From assembly GCA_949318235.1 (NCBI GenBank), contig OX439127.1:17543673-17607672 (forward strand): a stretch of DNA of 64,000 bases, given 5' to 3'. The position numbers were made by a program, and so were the translations under genes. The notes under the pieces were generated by a model, which saw only the letters and a program-made list of their open reading frames with translations, was not told the DNA's origin and did not search any database. Positions 1 through 7,091 of the stretch are shown here, piece by piece (position 1 is the stretch's first letter; each line of letters starts with the position of its first letter). Source of the DNA: Ecdyonurus torrentis (lineage: Eukaryota > Arthropoda > Insecta > Ephemeroptera > Heptageniidae).

Positions 1-84
1 TCGTAGCAACTTAATGACTAAAGATAAAAACAAAAAATCAACATTTTGGTATATTTACAAATTTTGGTTTCCATATTATAATAC

Positions 85-90
85 CCTCTC
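85..90. repeat. Target site duplication, left copy
   Basis: CCTCTC directly before the left TIR, matched exactly by 21334-21339. Six bases is the length expected for Polinton integrase. Confidence 0.93.
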
Positions 91-285
91 AGTAGTATAA
101 AATTGAGAGTTCTGGGTCTGGCGACCGCCTCTCGGAGCATGTGAAGCACAATGTGCACCAAAAATGTGCAAAATGTGCAAAAATGTGCTTACACATTCTC
201 TCAAACCCAGAAGTCCTATGTTAACGTATATCAAGAGTGGGGGATGTGCGATGGGAGGAGCTAAGATGATGTGCGCGAGTGGATG
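91..285 (+). repeat. Left terminal inverted repeat of the Polinton
   Basis: 195 bp, an exact reverse complement of 21139-21333 by eye. It holds six ATGTGC hexamers (starting at 151, 164, 173, 183, 244, 269), four of them spaced 9-13 bp apart. In this class the termini are the protein-primed replication origins and the integrase substrates. Confidence 0.96.
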
Positions 286-349
286 ATGGAAGGGGAAAAG
301 TAAGGGGGGGGGGTAAAGGGAGGAGCGTATGTAAATTTTAAAGGAGGAG

Positions 350-491
350 AGCCAATGACAGCAGTAGGACTTTGAGACTAGTGAAAGAGTATGGTTAAAC
401 AGAGAGGGGTTACATCTCAGAGCCAATAACAACGATAGGACTCTGAGACTAGAATGAGAGTAGGGGTAAAACAGAGTTGTAATCGGTTAGT
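350..491 (+). repeat. 71-bp tandem duplication inside the left end
   Basis: Two diverged tandem copies, 350-420 and 421-491. Both begin AGCCAAT and share the stretches TAGGACT..TGAGACTAG and AAACAGAG. They lie between the TIR and the first gene, so they may be promoter or replication repeats. A related CCAATAACAGCAGTAG string occurs near the right end at about 20748. Confidence 0.75.
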
Positions 492-537
492 GTAAGCTTT
501 TAAAAATCATTCTCTTACGAAAATTTTACGAGTGAAA

Positions 538-1263
538 ATGTCCTCTCAAGACCGTGGTCATTTTCAACGCCATCCGGCTGACATTGGTGTGTTTCAAACC
601 ACTGACGGCCCTCGTGATGGTGGGAGGATGGAAGAAGGACACAAGCGTTACATTTTCAGTGAAATTGGACGTTTTAACTCATTTCCTCACAACTCGCTTC
701 CGTACTTGACGACCACAACAGCTGATTTGGCAAGATACGGATACGTGTGGGGGCTTGATTTTAGCCGTCTTGGCTATGTGAGATGTGTTTATTGCAATCA
801 TAAAATTTTGGACTATCCTGAACCAAGTATGGCTGCGATTCGTCACATGAGAGAAAGTCCATCATGTCCACTATTTGGTCTTTGTGCAAAGAACCAAGTA
901 GCCAACCATGATGCATCCATTTTGGCGACAAATAGACGTGAAGTGCAAATTAACGCTGAATCAAGATTGGTTCTAAACTACATGCAACATCCTCTTCTTA
1001 CATCAAGTGATATTTTCACAACTCCGGCTAGAGTTCAAGGTGTTATGCTGAGTATGGGAGAACGGTTGGACACATACCCCAGACTTTGGAAATATGTTGT
1101 GCCAGTTAGTGACCTAGCAAGATACGGTTTCCATTGGGATGGAGTTGAAGATCGTGTGAAATGTAATGTTTGCGGACTTATTGTTAAAAATTGGCAAGTG
1201 AATGACTTGGCAGCTATTGTTCATGCTTTATGTTCTCCTTTTTGTAAATTTATGAAAAATTAA
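538..1263 (+). CDS. Inhibitor-of-apoptosis-like protein with two BIR domains, no RING
   Basis: Predicted 241 residues from the ATG at 538; the frame also opens at a GTG six bases earlier, which I reject as a start. Two BIR zinc modules are complete. BIR1 has C83, C86, H103 and C110; BIR2 has C209, C212, H229 and C236, both in the exact C-x2-C-x16-H-x6-C spacing. LARYG stretches precede each cysteine pair, as in the family core. BIR proteins of viruses and animals bind caspases or IAP antagonists. With no RING this one would not be a ubiquitin ligase, so it could act as a decoy or competitor (inference). It is the first gene inside the left TIR, transcribed inward and convergent with the BIR-RING gene. 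It is not part of the standard Polinton core, so it is captured cargo. Confidence 0.9.
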   Translation: MSSQDRGHFQRHPADIGVFQTTDGPRDGGRMEEGHKRYIFSEIGRFNSFPHNSLPYLTTTTADLARYGYVWGLDFSRLGYVRCVYCNHKILDYPEPSMAAIRHMRESPSCPLFGLCAKNQVANHDASILATNRREVQINAESRLVLNYMQHPLLTSSDIFTTPARVQGVMLSMGERLDTYPRLWKYVVPVSDLARYGFHWDGVEDRVKCNVCGLIVKNWQVNDLAAIVHALCSPFCKFMKN

Positions 1264-1407
1264 AACTAGTTATTTATAACTAAGGTAATAATTGTATGCA
1301 TTTTTTATAAATAAAACAATATTTTATAATAATAAAGTATTTATTATTTGTTTCTCCCCAAATCATAGACATATATACAATATTTTTACACTGATTTAAA
1401 AAATACA
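1264..1407. terminator. Shared 3' region of the convergent IAP genes
   Basis: AT-rich spacer between two convergent genes. Plus-strand AATAAA signals lie near 1310 and 1332-1337, and a minus-strand AATAAA equivalent near 1340. Both genes probably polyadenylate here, possibly with overlapping 3' ends. Confidence 0.55.
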
Positions 1408-1977
1408 TTAAGGTAGATATACACGTATAAATGACTCATTTAGAGTTCTACATAGAGGACAATGTTTTAAATTTAGAGCACAATTGATACATGAAGCCAC
1501 ATGTCCACAAGGTTGATATACAACTTCAAGCTTATTAGTATGACAATAATTACAAAGAAATGTATCATTTTGCTCACAATGATTCACGTCACTATCTATG
1601 TTTTCAACTTTTTTTTTAATTTTTTGTTTCTTAGCATTTTCTTCTGAAAGTAAAACATCTTTCACTCTATCGATATAGTCACAAATGAACTTATATTTCT
1701 TCTTATAATAGATATGATCTTCTAATAAGTTATCCTCAGATTTAAAATGAGAAATTGTTAGACCACAGTAATGACAGATGCACATATCTCCTTTACCAGA
1801 ATAAAAGAATCCGGCTCTAGCAATTTCATTAGGACGTTGCGCTATCTGTATGGGCCACTGTTCAAAAGTATGTAGACGATTATGCAGTAGTTGGTATTGA
1901 GGATGTGTTGGTAGTTTGAGTTGTCTAGCTTGAAGTGTACTACCAACAACGTCTTCACCTTGCTGTGATTCTTGCAT
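1408..1977 (-). CDS. IAP-like protein: one BIR domain plus C-terminal RING
   Basis: Predicted 189 residues from the first ATG after an apparent splice acceptor; the frame is open further upstream, but only with a non-ATG start. The BIR spans about residues 34-101 (ARAGFFYSGKGD, C68, C71, H88). A C3HC4 RING occupies 142-176 (C142, C145, C157, H159, C163, C166, C173, C176) and ends in a short hydrophobic tail, as in baculovirus and insect IAPs. IAP RINGs are E3 ubiquitin ligases acting on caspases and IAP antagonists. Oddity: the fourth BIR zinc ligand, expected at H88+7, is Tyr95; the nearest cysteine is C99. Transcribed toward the double-BIR gene. Confidence 0.9.
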   Translation of the reverse strand: MQESQQGEDVVGSTLQARQLKLPTHPQYQLLHNRLHTFEQWPIQIAQRPNEIARAGFFYSGKGDMCICHYCGLTISHFKSEDNLLEDHIYYKKKYKFICDYIDRVKDVLLSEENAKKQKIKKKVENIDSDVNHCEQNDTFLCNYCHTNKLEVVYQPCGHVASCINCALNLKHCPLCRTLNESFIRVYLP

Positions 1978-2030
1978 AATTATTGTACTCGACGCAGTAG
2001 GTTGCAAGCTGTGACGTGTTGACAACTCTT

Positions 2031-2110
2031 CTGTAGGAAAATAATATGAGTTGAGGTATAAAATTAAGAAGAAGAAATTATTTTTTTAAAATTTTATAAA
2101 GAAAACTTAC
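2031..2110 (-). other. Probable 80-bp intron in the 5' UTR of the BIR-RING gene
   Basis: On the minus strand a GTAAGT donor (2110-2105) and a pyrimidine-rich TTTTCCTACAG acceptor (ending 2031) bracket an AT-rich 80-bp segment upstream of the first ATG of the IAP gene. A TATATATTTAA string sits just upstream of the donor exon. The signals are good but the splice is unproven. Confidence 0.55.
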
Positions 2111-2193
2111 AATTGAATAACAACGTAGAGGTCTAGAAGTTTAAATATATAACCTCCACCCCCCCTTTTTTTATACTCCCTCCACTTTAAATG

Positions 2194-2433
2194 TTATATA
2201 AAACACTGTGCCAACTGGCATACAAATAAACAGCTTAAGCAAATTTCATTACATGTACAATCATTAACATCATCTATGTAAGAGATATTACCATCAAACT
2301 CTGTGGCGGGAATATAACTTTGTACAGTAGGGGGTGTAGATGCTACCGGTTCTAGAGTAATAACGTTTGAAATAGCGTCCTCGCCTAAATCTGGCACAAT
2401 ATCACCCCTTACACATGAAATAAAGTTACCCAT
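2194..2433 (-). CDS. Small protein with N-myristoylation motif (hypothetical)
   Basis: 79 residues from the ATG at 2433. The N-terminus MGNFISC fits the eukaryotic N-myristoylation signal (Gly2, Ser6), and Cys7 could add a palmitate. The C-terminal quarter is cysteine-rich and hydrophobic (six cysteines in the last 23 residues). This suggests a protein held on a membrane, but I recognise no family. It lies between the IAP gene and the unassigned 99-residue frame. A TATATAATG box on the minus strand at about 2496-2503 supports a separate promoter. Such small genes are weak predictions. Confidence 0.5.
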   Translation of the reverse strand: MGNFISCVRGDIVPDLGEDAISNVITLEPVASTPPTVQSYIPATEFDGNISYIDDVNDCTCNEICLSCLFVCQLAQCFI

Positions 2434-2725
2434 GACGATTGAAGTAAACTGTTTAAACTCACACAAAACACTGTTTTTATTTCCAACAAGTTTTCATTAT
2501 ATAGTATGACAAAATAAAGTCACGCATGCGCATGCAAATAAGCAACGAATACACCTGTATGCTATTCCACACCACCCTAGAGGTTGCATACTTGGCGCGT
2601 TTCCCTTTTTTTATACGTGAAGGGATCCCCTGTAGGCCTAGAAACACGTTTAATTTTTTTTTTATTTTTTTATGTTTTTATTTTTTTATTTTTTTTTTAT
2701 TTTTTTGTTTTTTTTTTGTTTTTTT

Positions 2726-2766
<41 letters not shown>
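2434..2766. repeat. Promoter region followed by long T-rich tract
   Basis: Non-coding. After the TATA region comes a GCATGCGCATGC palindromic string (2524-2535), then about 2650-2777, an interrupted poly-T tract (poly-A on the minus strand) leading into a short (CA)n. The long reading frames here are homopolymer artefacts. Confidence 0.7.
2494..2504 (-). promoter_or_regulatory. TATA-like box upstream of the myristoylation-motif gene
   Basis: Minus-strand CTATATAATG about 60-70 bases before the ATG at 2433. Position and sequence fit a core promoter; no experimental support. Confidence 0.4.
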
Positions 2767-2770
<4 letters not shown>

Positions 2771-3066
2771 TTTTTTCCCACACACACACACTGTTCCATC
2801 ACCATTTGTCTCCATTTAAGTAAAGGTTTCTGTTGAAATAAAGCGTCAAATTCTTGTATACGTCTTTTGAATCGATATTCATCTAGTCGCATCGACTGCC
2901 AGTCAACTGATCTTCTATACTCTTGAGATAATGTATCATCATTAAAGTAAATCACACTTGTTCTGTCAAACGTGAGACGTCCTTTGCTTGGAGACTCTTG
3001 TTTTAAATTAATATTGATAGAAGTTATGTAATCCAAAGGTAATGTTTTCCGCTGCTCGAAATCCAT
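2767..3066 (-). CDS. Hypothetical Polinton protein, 99 residues
   Basis: Starts at an ATG 10 bases after the 263-residue gene ends, so the two probably form a transcription unit. It is charged, with basic and aromatic stretches (EYRRSVDW, RFKRRIQEF). I do not recognise the family. The last eight or so residues are encoded by the (CA)n and poly-A/T tract, so the true C-terminus may have been altered by repeat expansion. Confidence 0.55.
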
Positions 3067-3076
3067 GATGTACTAC

Positions 3077-3868
3077 TCACACAAATGGAATGTAAGAGGC
3101 GATATGTTCCTCACAGAAGGTTCTTATTTCTAAGAAACACTTCTCAACGTTGAGCAGAGATGTTGGATTACCCTCGTAGGTGATTTGCTCGAAGCGGATA
3201 GAGTTTAAGACGGTTCTGAATGTTGTTATATCTTCTATGATAGGCAGTTTCTCAATGAAGGCAGGTGGAAGGTTGGTCTTCATTACCTTACAGATTCCAA
3301 CAAATACAGCAAGAGCATCATTCTGCCATCTCTTGTACATGTCTCGAACGTGTTGAAGCAATGGTAATACTTTGATGAAACCATCCCAAGTTGTTTTCGC
3401 AAAGCAAACCTTATAGTTGTTTTCAAGTTTGTTTGAAAAGCAGATCATCAACTTGCCCCAGTTTTTGCGAAACTCGATCGAGTCCACTGCATTCAAATGA
3501 AGAGGGCCGTAAAATTGTTGTGACGTTTGCTGCTGGTTAAAGAAGCCATCAATGTATGACACATGGGCTAACAGCGCATCCAAAGTTTCAACGTTCAAAC
3601 GGTATCCAGACCAGCCAACTCTTCCAAGCGTCACGATGGGAAGAAAATTTTCAGAAGGATCTAATGCTACAATCACTTGCTTGGAACCACTATTGTTAAG
3701 TGGATAAATCACACGGCAAATCTCTCTGGTCTTGAGCTCAGCTATAGGCATCTCCTTTACCTCTTGCTTGCGTAGTCCAACGTTGCTAGTAATCGACATA
3801 CACTCCATGTCTGTATCTTCACGCATCAGAGGTCCAAAGTTGATATATTGAGACAAGTCTTGCGCCAT
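3077..3868 (-). CDS. Hypothetical Polinton protein, 263 residues
   Basis: Long open frame from a good ATG (3868), preceded by a minus-strand TATAAGAG box at about 3914-3921. No signal peptide or membrane segment is visible. Residues about 60-105 look like beta strands followed by a helix (TLGRVGWSGYRLNVETLDAL), and a similar strand-then-helix pattern recurs at about 133-175. This vaguely resembles PC4-type single-stranded DNA-binding folds, but the likeness is weak and I do not assign it. It is the last large gene downstream of the capsid-protease block, with the 99-residue frame after it. Confidence 0.75.
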   Translation of the reverse strand: MAQDLSQYINFGPLMREDTDMECMSITSNVGLRKQEVKEMPIAELKTREICRVIYPLNNSGSKQVIVALDPSENFLPIVTLGRVGWSGYRLNVETLDALLAHVSYIDGFFNQQQTSQQFYGPLHLNAVDSIEFRKNWGKLMICFSNKLENNYKVCFAKTTWDGFIKVLPLLQHVRDMYKRWQNDALAVFVGICKVMKTNLPPAFIEKLPIIEDITTFRTVLNSIRFEQITYEGNPTSLLNVEKCFLEIRTFCEEHIASYIPFV

Positions 3869-3911
3869 GTATGTTGCTGATAATAAACTGAGGAGCTGAG
3901 ACTTAGCACGC

Positions 3912-3922
3912 TTCTCTTATAC
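3912..3922 (-). promoter_or_regulatory. TATA-like box for the 263-residue gene
   Basis: Minus-strand GGTATAAGAGA about 45-55 bases upstream of the start codon at 3868, in the only sizeable non-coding gap (3869-4014) between it and the protease gene. Confidence 0.5.
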
Positions 3923-4014
3923 CCCAAAACCTCTAGCGGAGAAAATTACAACTATTCTTAACAATAGAAAAAAGGAGGTCACAAACATGTTTGAACTTGA
4001 AATTAAAAAAAAAG

Positions 4015-4524
4015 TTAGACTTTTGAACAACAAAACTGACTAAGTCTATTGTTTGTACAGGTGTGCAACTTGACATGTTTTAACATATTCATCACACATT
4101 CTTGCACAAGTGTGTCATTTCTTTCAAGGTTACTCGTGAAAGGTTTTTTAAATTTTTCTATAGATACACCATTCATGCGTGAAGCTAAGAACAATAAGCA
4201 ATAATGTCCACACACGGTAGACGTCAGGCTTTGCATCTCTTTGTCATTATGCTTAAAAGTATATTTTTTTAAAAACTTTTCATGATTAGGCACATAAGGC
4301 GGTAGACCATAACTGTCAAAAAATTCAATTTTACCCTTTCGAGGTATAAACATTGCAACCCAGTGTGTACCTGGATGACCAAAATCATCTGTATTGACAA
4401 TAAACGCGGCGGGTCTTTTAATTTTTTTTGGAAGTAAATCAGCTGCGTACACGCCAACTGAAAACTTATTATTTTTCTGCTTATTGAAAAACTTTAACCC
4501 ACGAGACAACTGCTCAGAGTTCAT
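4015..4524 (-). CDS. PRO: Adenain-like cysteine protease (maturation protease)
   Basis: 169 residues. The adenovirus-type (C5 family) triad is visible: His54 in GTHWVAMF, Asp70 in EFFDSYG, Gln98 for the oxyanion hole and Cys105 in VCGHYC. The Q-to-C spacing of seven matches adenain. In adenoviruses and Polintons this enzyme cleaves capsid and core precursors during virion maturation. It sits just downstream of the major capsid gene (46-bp gap), as expected for a late morphogenesis cluster. The length is slightly short of adenovirus protease, which is normal for Polintons. All catalytic residues are present, so it should be active. Confidence 0.95.
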   Translation of the reverse strand: MNSEQLSRGLKFFNKQKNNKFSVGVYAADLLPKKIKRPAAFIVNTDDFGHPGTHWVAMFIPRKGKIEFFDSYGLPPYVPNHEKFLKKYTFKHNDKEMQSLTSTVCGHYCLLFLASRMNGVSIEKFKKPFTSNLERNDTLVQECVMNMLKHVKLHTCTNNRLSQFCCSKV

Positions 4525-4570
4525 TGCAACGACTGAAATATTTGAAATATTTCATTGTTTATATATCATT

Positions 4571-5872
4571 TTAACCTTTGAAATAATCTAAGGAAATTTC
4601 ACGTGTCTTGTCAATTTCCAAGACATCTCTAAATTCAGCATACACGATGATTGTAACTGCCTCCGTAATAGCATTTTTAAATCCCAACTCTAAACGTAAA
4701 TTTCCCTGCTCTTGTATACACCAATGCTGTTCATGCGCTGATAAGTCTGGTGTGAGATCGAATGGATAGAGTGCAAAACCACTTTGCCAATCTTTCATAT
4801 TTACACAATAACCATCATCAGTGAGATGATTTCCCGTATTGATGAAAGATTGCAGATATGGCATAGCATATGCAAATTCATTATCATCAAACACTGGACT
4901 ATAAGCCCTTGAAAACATTTGTTCTCCGTTTTTAAACAATGTTAAGTAGTTAAGACCAAAATGTTGAAAATTGAATGGATTGTTTTCGAAATCTCCACTA
5001 AAAGCTCTATGTGATACGAGTCCCATAATAACTCGGTTAGGAATCCTGCCTAGAAACATATTTTCGATGGTATGATACTGCGAGCCTGAAGGTATGGTGT
5101 AGTTATGCATTTCTACTCGTTTAAATGGATACTTAGCAGTGTGAGAACTAAGACTCTTAGCATGAGCTAGTAAAATGCTAGGATTAACTCTAACTTTGCG
5201 TATCCATAAAGTTGCATCGAGCACTTTTACTTTAGGAATTGCGGCGTTAGCCAATTTATACATTAATGTCTCTATTTTGTTTTTGATAAAAACAAAACGC
5301 ATATCTATACCATTTAAGATATATTTAGAGGTATTAAATAAGTCGCAGTGTAATTGTCCTGCCAAATTAAAAGACCTACTTGCAATCATGACACCTTTAC
5401 GTCTTACTAATGCTGTATTATCATCAGAATCAAATCTACCTGCGTCATCGGTATCCCAAAGCGATGCAGTGAGATGTGTGTCTTTAGAAGTATTGTTGAA
5501 GTTAAACAAATCTTCAATATATGCTCTATAGTGATACATATTACGTGCATCAGAAACAACCTTTTGATTAAATTCTACCTTAATATTTGACCAGAGCGTA
5601 TCAAATAAATTATTTATTGGCCCTACCCCATCTACAGCATCAAAACTTGTGTTATCTGCTTTAACAATTTTCACTTTAATGTCAAGCATAGTTCTACCTA
5701 GATCTACGTAATAATCACCCTGCCCAGGCACGCGAAACTCTAGCTGGGCAGCGTCAGCATCAAAAGAGGTTGGCTTATATTGCATCCAGTTACCACCTAA
5801 TATACCAGTCTGCATGATTGGTCTTTCAAAAATATCTAGTTCTCCAGGCATACCTTCAATCACAGCTGCCAT
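4571..5872 (-). CDS. MCP: Major capsid protein (double jelly-roll, hexon-like)
   Basis: 433 residues, within the usual size of Polinton/adintovirus capsid proteins. The signature GPINNLF followed by TLW..IKVEFN (residues about 84-102) corresponds to the conserved GP(V/I)NN..LFS.V.V.. stretch of these proteins. The rest is beta-rich with no membrane segment. It should form the pseudo-hexagonal capsomers of an icosahedral shell. The gene begins two bases after the core-protein gene ends, so the two are likely co-transcribed in the order minor capsid, core protein, MCP, protease. The frame is uninterrupted. Confidence 0.95.
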   Translation of the reverse strand: MAAVIEGMPGELDIFERPIMQTGILGGNWMQYKPTSFDADAAQLEFRVPGQGDYYVDLGRTMLDIKVKIVKADNTSFDAVDGVGPINNLFDTLWSNIKVEFNQKVVSDARNMYHYRAYIEDLFNFNNTSKDTHLTASLWDTDDAGRFDSDDNTALVRRKGVMIASRSFNLAGQLHCDLFNTSKYILNGIDMRFVFIKNKIETLMYKLANAAIPKVKVLDATLWIRKVRVNPSILLAHAKSLSSHTAKYPFKRVEMHNYTIPSGSQYHTIENMFLGRIPNRVIMGLVSHRAFSGDFENNPFNFQHFGLNYLTLFKNGEQMFSRAYSPVFDDNEFAYAMPYLQSFINTGNHLTDDGYCVNMKDWQSGFALYPFDLTPDLSAHEQHWCIQEQGNLRLELGFKNAITEAVTIIVYAEFRDVLEIDKTREISLDYFKG

Positions 5873-5874
5873 AC

Positions 5875-6324
5875 TTAACCAAATATATCACGTCTCTTCC
5901 GTTTTTTTCTTGTAATCTTAACACGACGAGTTCTTTTAGGTTTTTTAGACACCCTTCTTCGCTTAGAGACAGACCTAGACTGAGCTCTTTTTCGACGTTT
6001 ACGCTTCTTATAACCATTGCCTACCATACCCTCCATTCGTTTAGCAGCTCTTTCAGTTAAATTTCTGCCAGCCTGACTCACTCTATCAAATACACTTTCT
6101 TTTAGATTGCGACCGTTAAGAGCATCTTTAAGCAAATTCACCCCTGTAGAAACGGCTTCCTTACCCATTACTTTAGCCCCACTTGACAAAAGCGGGAATA
6201 CTCTGCGAAATAAATTTCCTAAGAAAGAGCCAAGCCCATCTCCTTTCATTGTAGGACTATAAAAGGTACCCGCATTTTGACCTTCAGCCTGTCGCATGTA
6301 ATAAAGTGTATATTGATCAGCCAT
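5875..6324 (-). CDS. pX/pVI-like virion core protein
   Basis: 149 residues. The middle holds GDGLGSFLGNLFRRVFPLL..G (residues about 28-48), the amphipathic glycine/FRR motif seen in adintovirus 'virion core' proteins and compared with adenovirus pX and pVI. The C-terminal 50 residues are a string of Lys/Arg clusters ending RRDIFG, suited to DNA condensation and nuclear targeting. The GLG-type sites could be protease processing sites (inference). The start overlaps the end of the minor capsid gene by eight bases, and the stop lies two bases before the MCP start, showing tight operon-like packing. Confidence 0.88.
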   Translation of the reverse strand: MADQYTLYYMRQAEGQNAGTFYSPTMKGDGLGSFLGNLFRRVFPLLSSGAKVMGKEAVSTGVNLLKDALNGRNLKESVFDRVSQAGRNLTERAAKRMEGMVGNGYKKRKRRKRAQSRSVSKRRRVSKKPKRTRRVKITRKKRKRRDIFG

Positions 6325-7090
6325 CTATGATTTTTCTAAAATGGAGTATTACAGTCGAGTCTCCGTTAGCGAATGAGATACAATTACCGAAACGGTCCTT
6401 TATATAGATGCCAACGTCATCAATCTTTTGATGGTCTACTGCGTAATACTGCAAAGTCTCAAATCTTGCATGACCTATACATCCATATTCATAACTATGC
6501 GGGTCAACACGAATACTGCGTAAAATTTGATCGTATGTACCACCTACGAGCTGATGATGTATTAAATCGGTAGAAATAAGTAATTGTGGGGGTAAGATAC
6601 GTTTTACGTTAAATCCCCATGTAGCATTAACGGTTGGTAGTAAATCATAGCTGCATTCTTTAAAACCTAGTATTAATCGCATTTTTTCACTGAAAGTTAT
6701 TTTTTTCTGATTAGGATCTGCAGTCATGAGAATGCGTCCATCCCCTTTAAGATATACATTTACTCCTGCAGGACGTAAAGCATCACGAATCATTTGAAAT
6801 AAAAGTGATGCATCCAGAGCTACCATACCCTTATAATCAGAACTCAATTTAACATGCTTGATAATTTCGACATGTCCTGCAGGAGGAGAAAGATTTTCTA
6901 CTGTGATGGTAGCCTCCTCGGCAGTCATGACTATCATCGTTAAAGGGTAAAATATCTCTGCCAGCCCCACCTCCCACTTTCCAGGAAGCAATAATTCATG
7001 CCCCAAGTATACTTTAAAGCAACTAGCAGTATTTTCCATACCTTTGAACGCATTTTGATCACTGTGCAATGTTAAATAAAAATCATTCAT
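6317..7090 (-). CDS. Minor capsid protein (penton-like single jelly-roll)
   Basis: 257 residues. The N-terminus MNDFYLTLHSDQN..F, followed by a K.Y...LLLPGKWEVGLAEIFYP stretch (residues about 28-50), is characteristic of Polinton/adintovirus penton proteins. It should form the vertex capsomers. The gene begins one base after the integrase gene ends and overlaps the core-protein start by eight bases. A second ATG four bases further downstream on the strand is out of frame, so the start at 7090 is preferred. Confidence 0.9.
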   Translation of the reverse strand: MNDFYLTLHSDQNAFKGMENTASCFKVYLGHELLLPGKWEVGLAEIFYPLTMIVMTAEEATITVENLSPPAGHVEIIKHVKLSSDYKGMVALDASLLFQMIRDALRPAGVNVYLKGDGRILMTADPNQKKITFSEKMRLILGFKECSYDLLPTVNATWGFNVKRILPPQLLISTDLIHHQLVGGTYDQILRSIRVDPHSYEYGCIGHARFETLQYYAVDHQKIDDVGIYIKDRFGNCISFANGDSTVILHFRKIIDG

Positions 7091-7091
7091 A

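Noticed and set aside
76..432. 118-residue minus-strand ORF across the left TIR
   Set aside because: It overlaps the TIR and the 71-bp tandem repeat, has no protein-like motif, and its counterpart in the right TIR is short. Chance frame.
2526..2819. 97-residue Phe-rich ORF
   Set aside because: Encoded by the poly-T tract.
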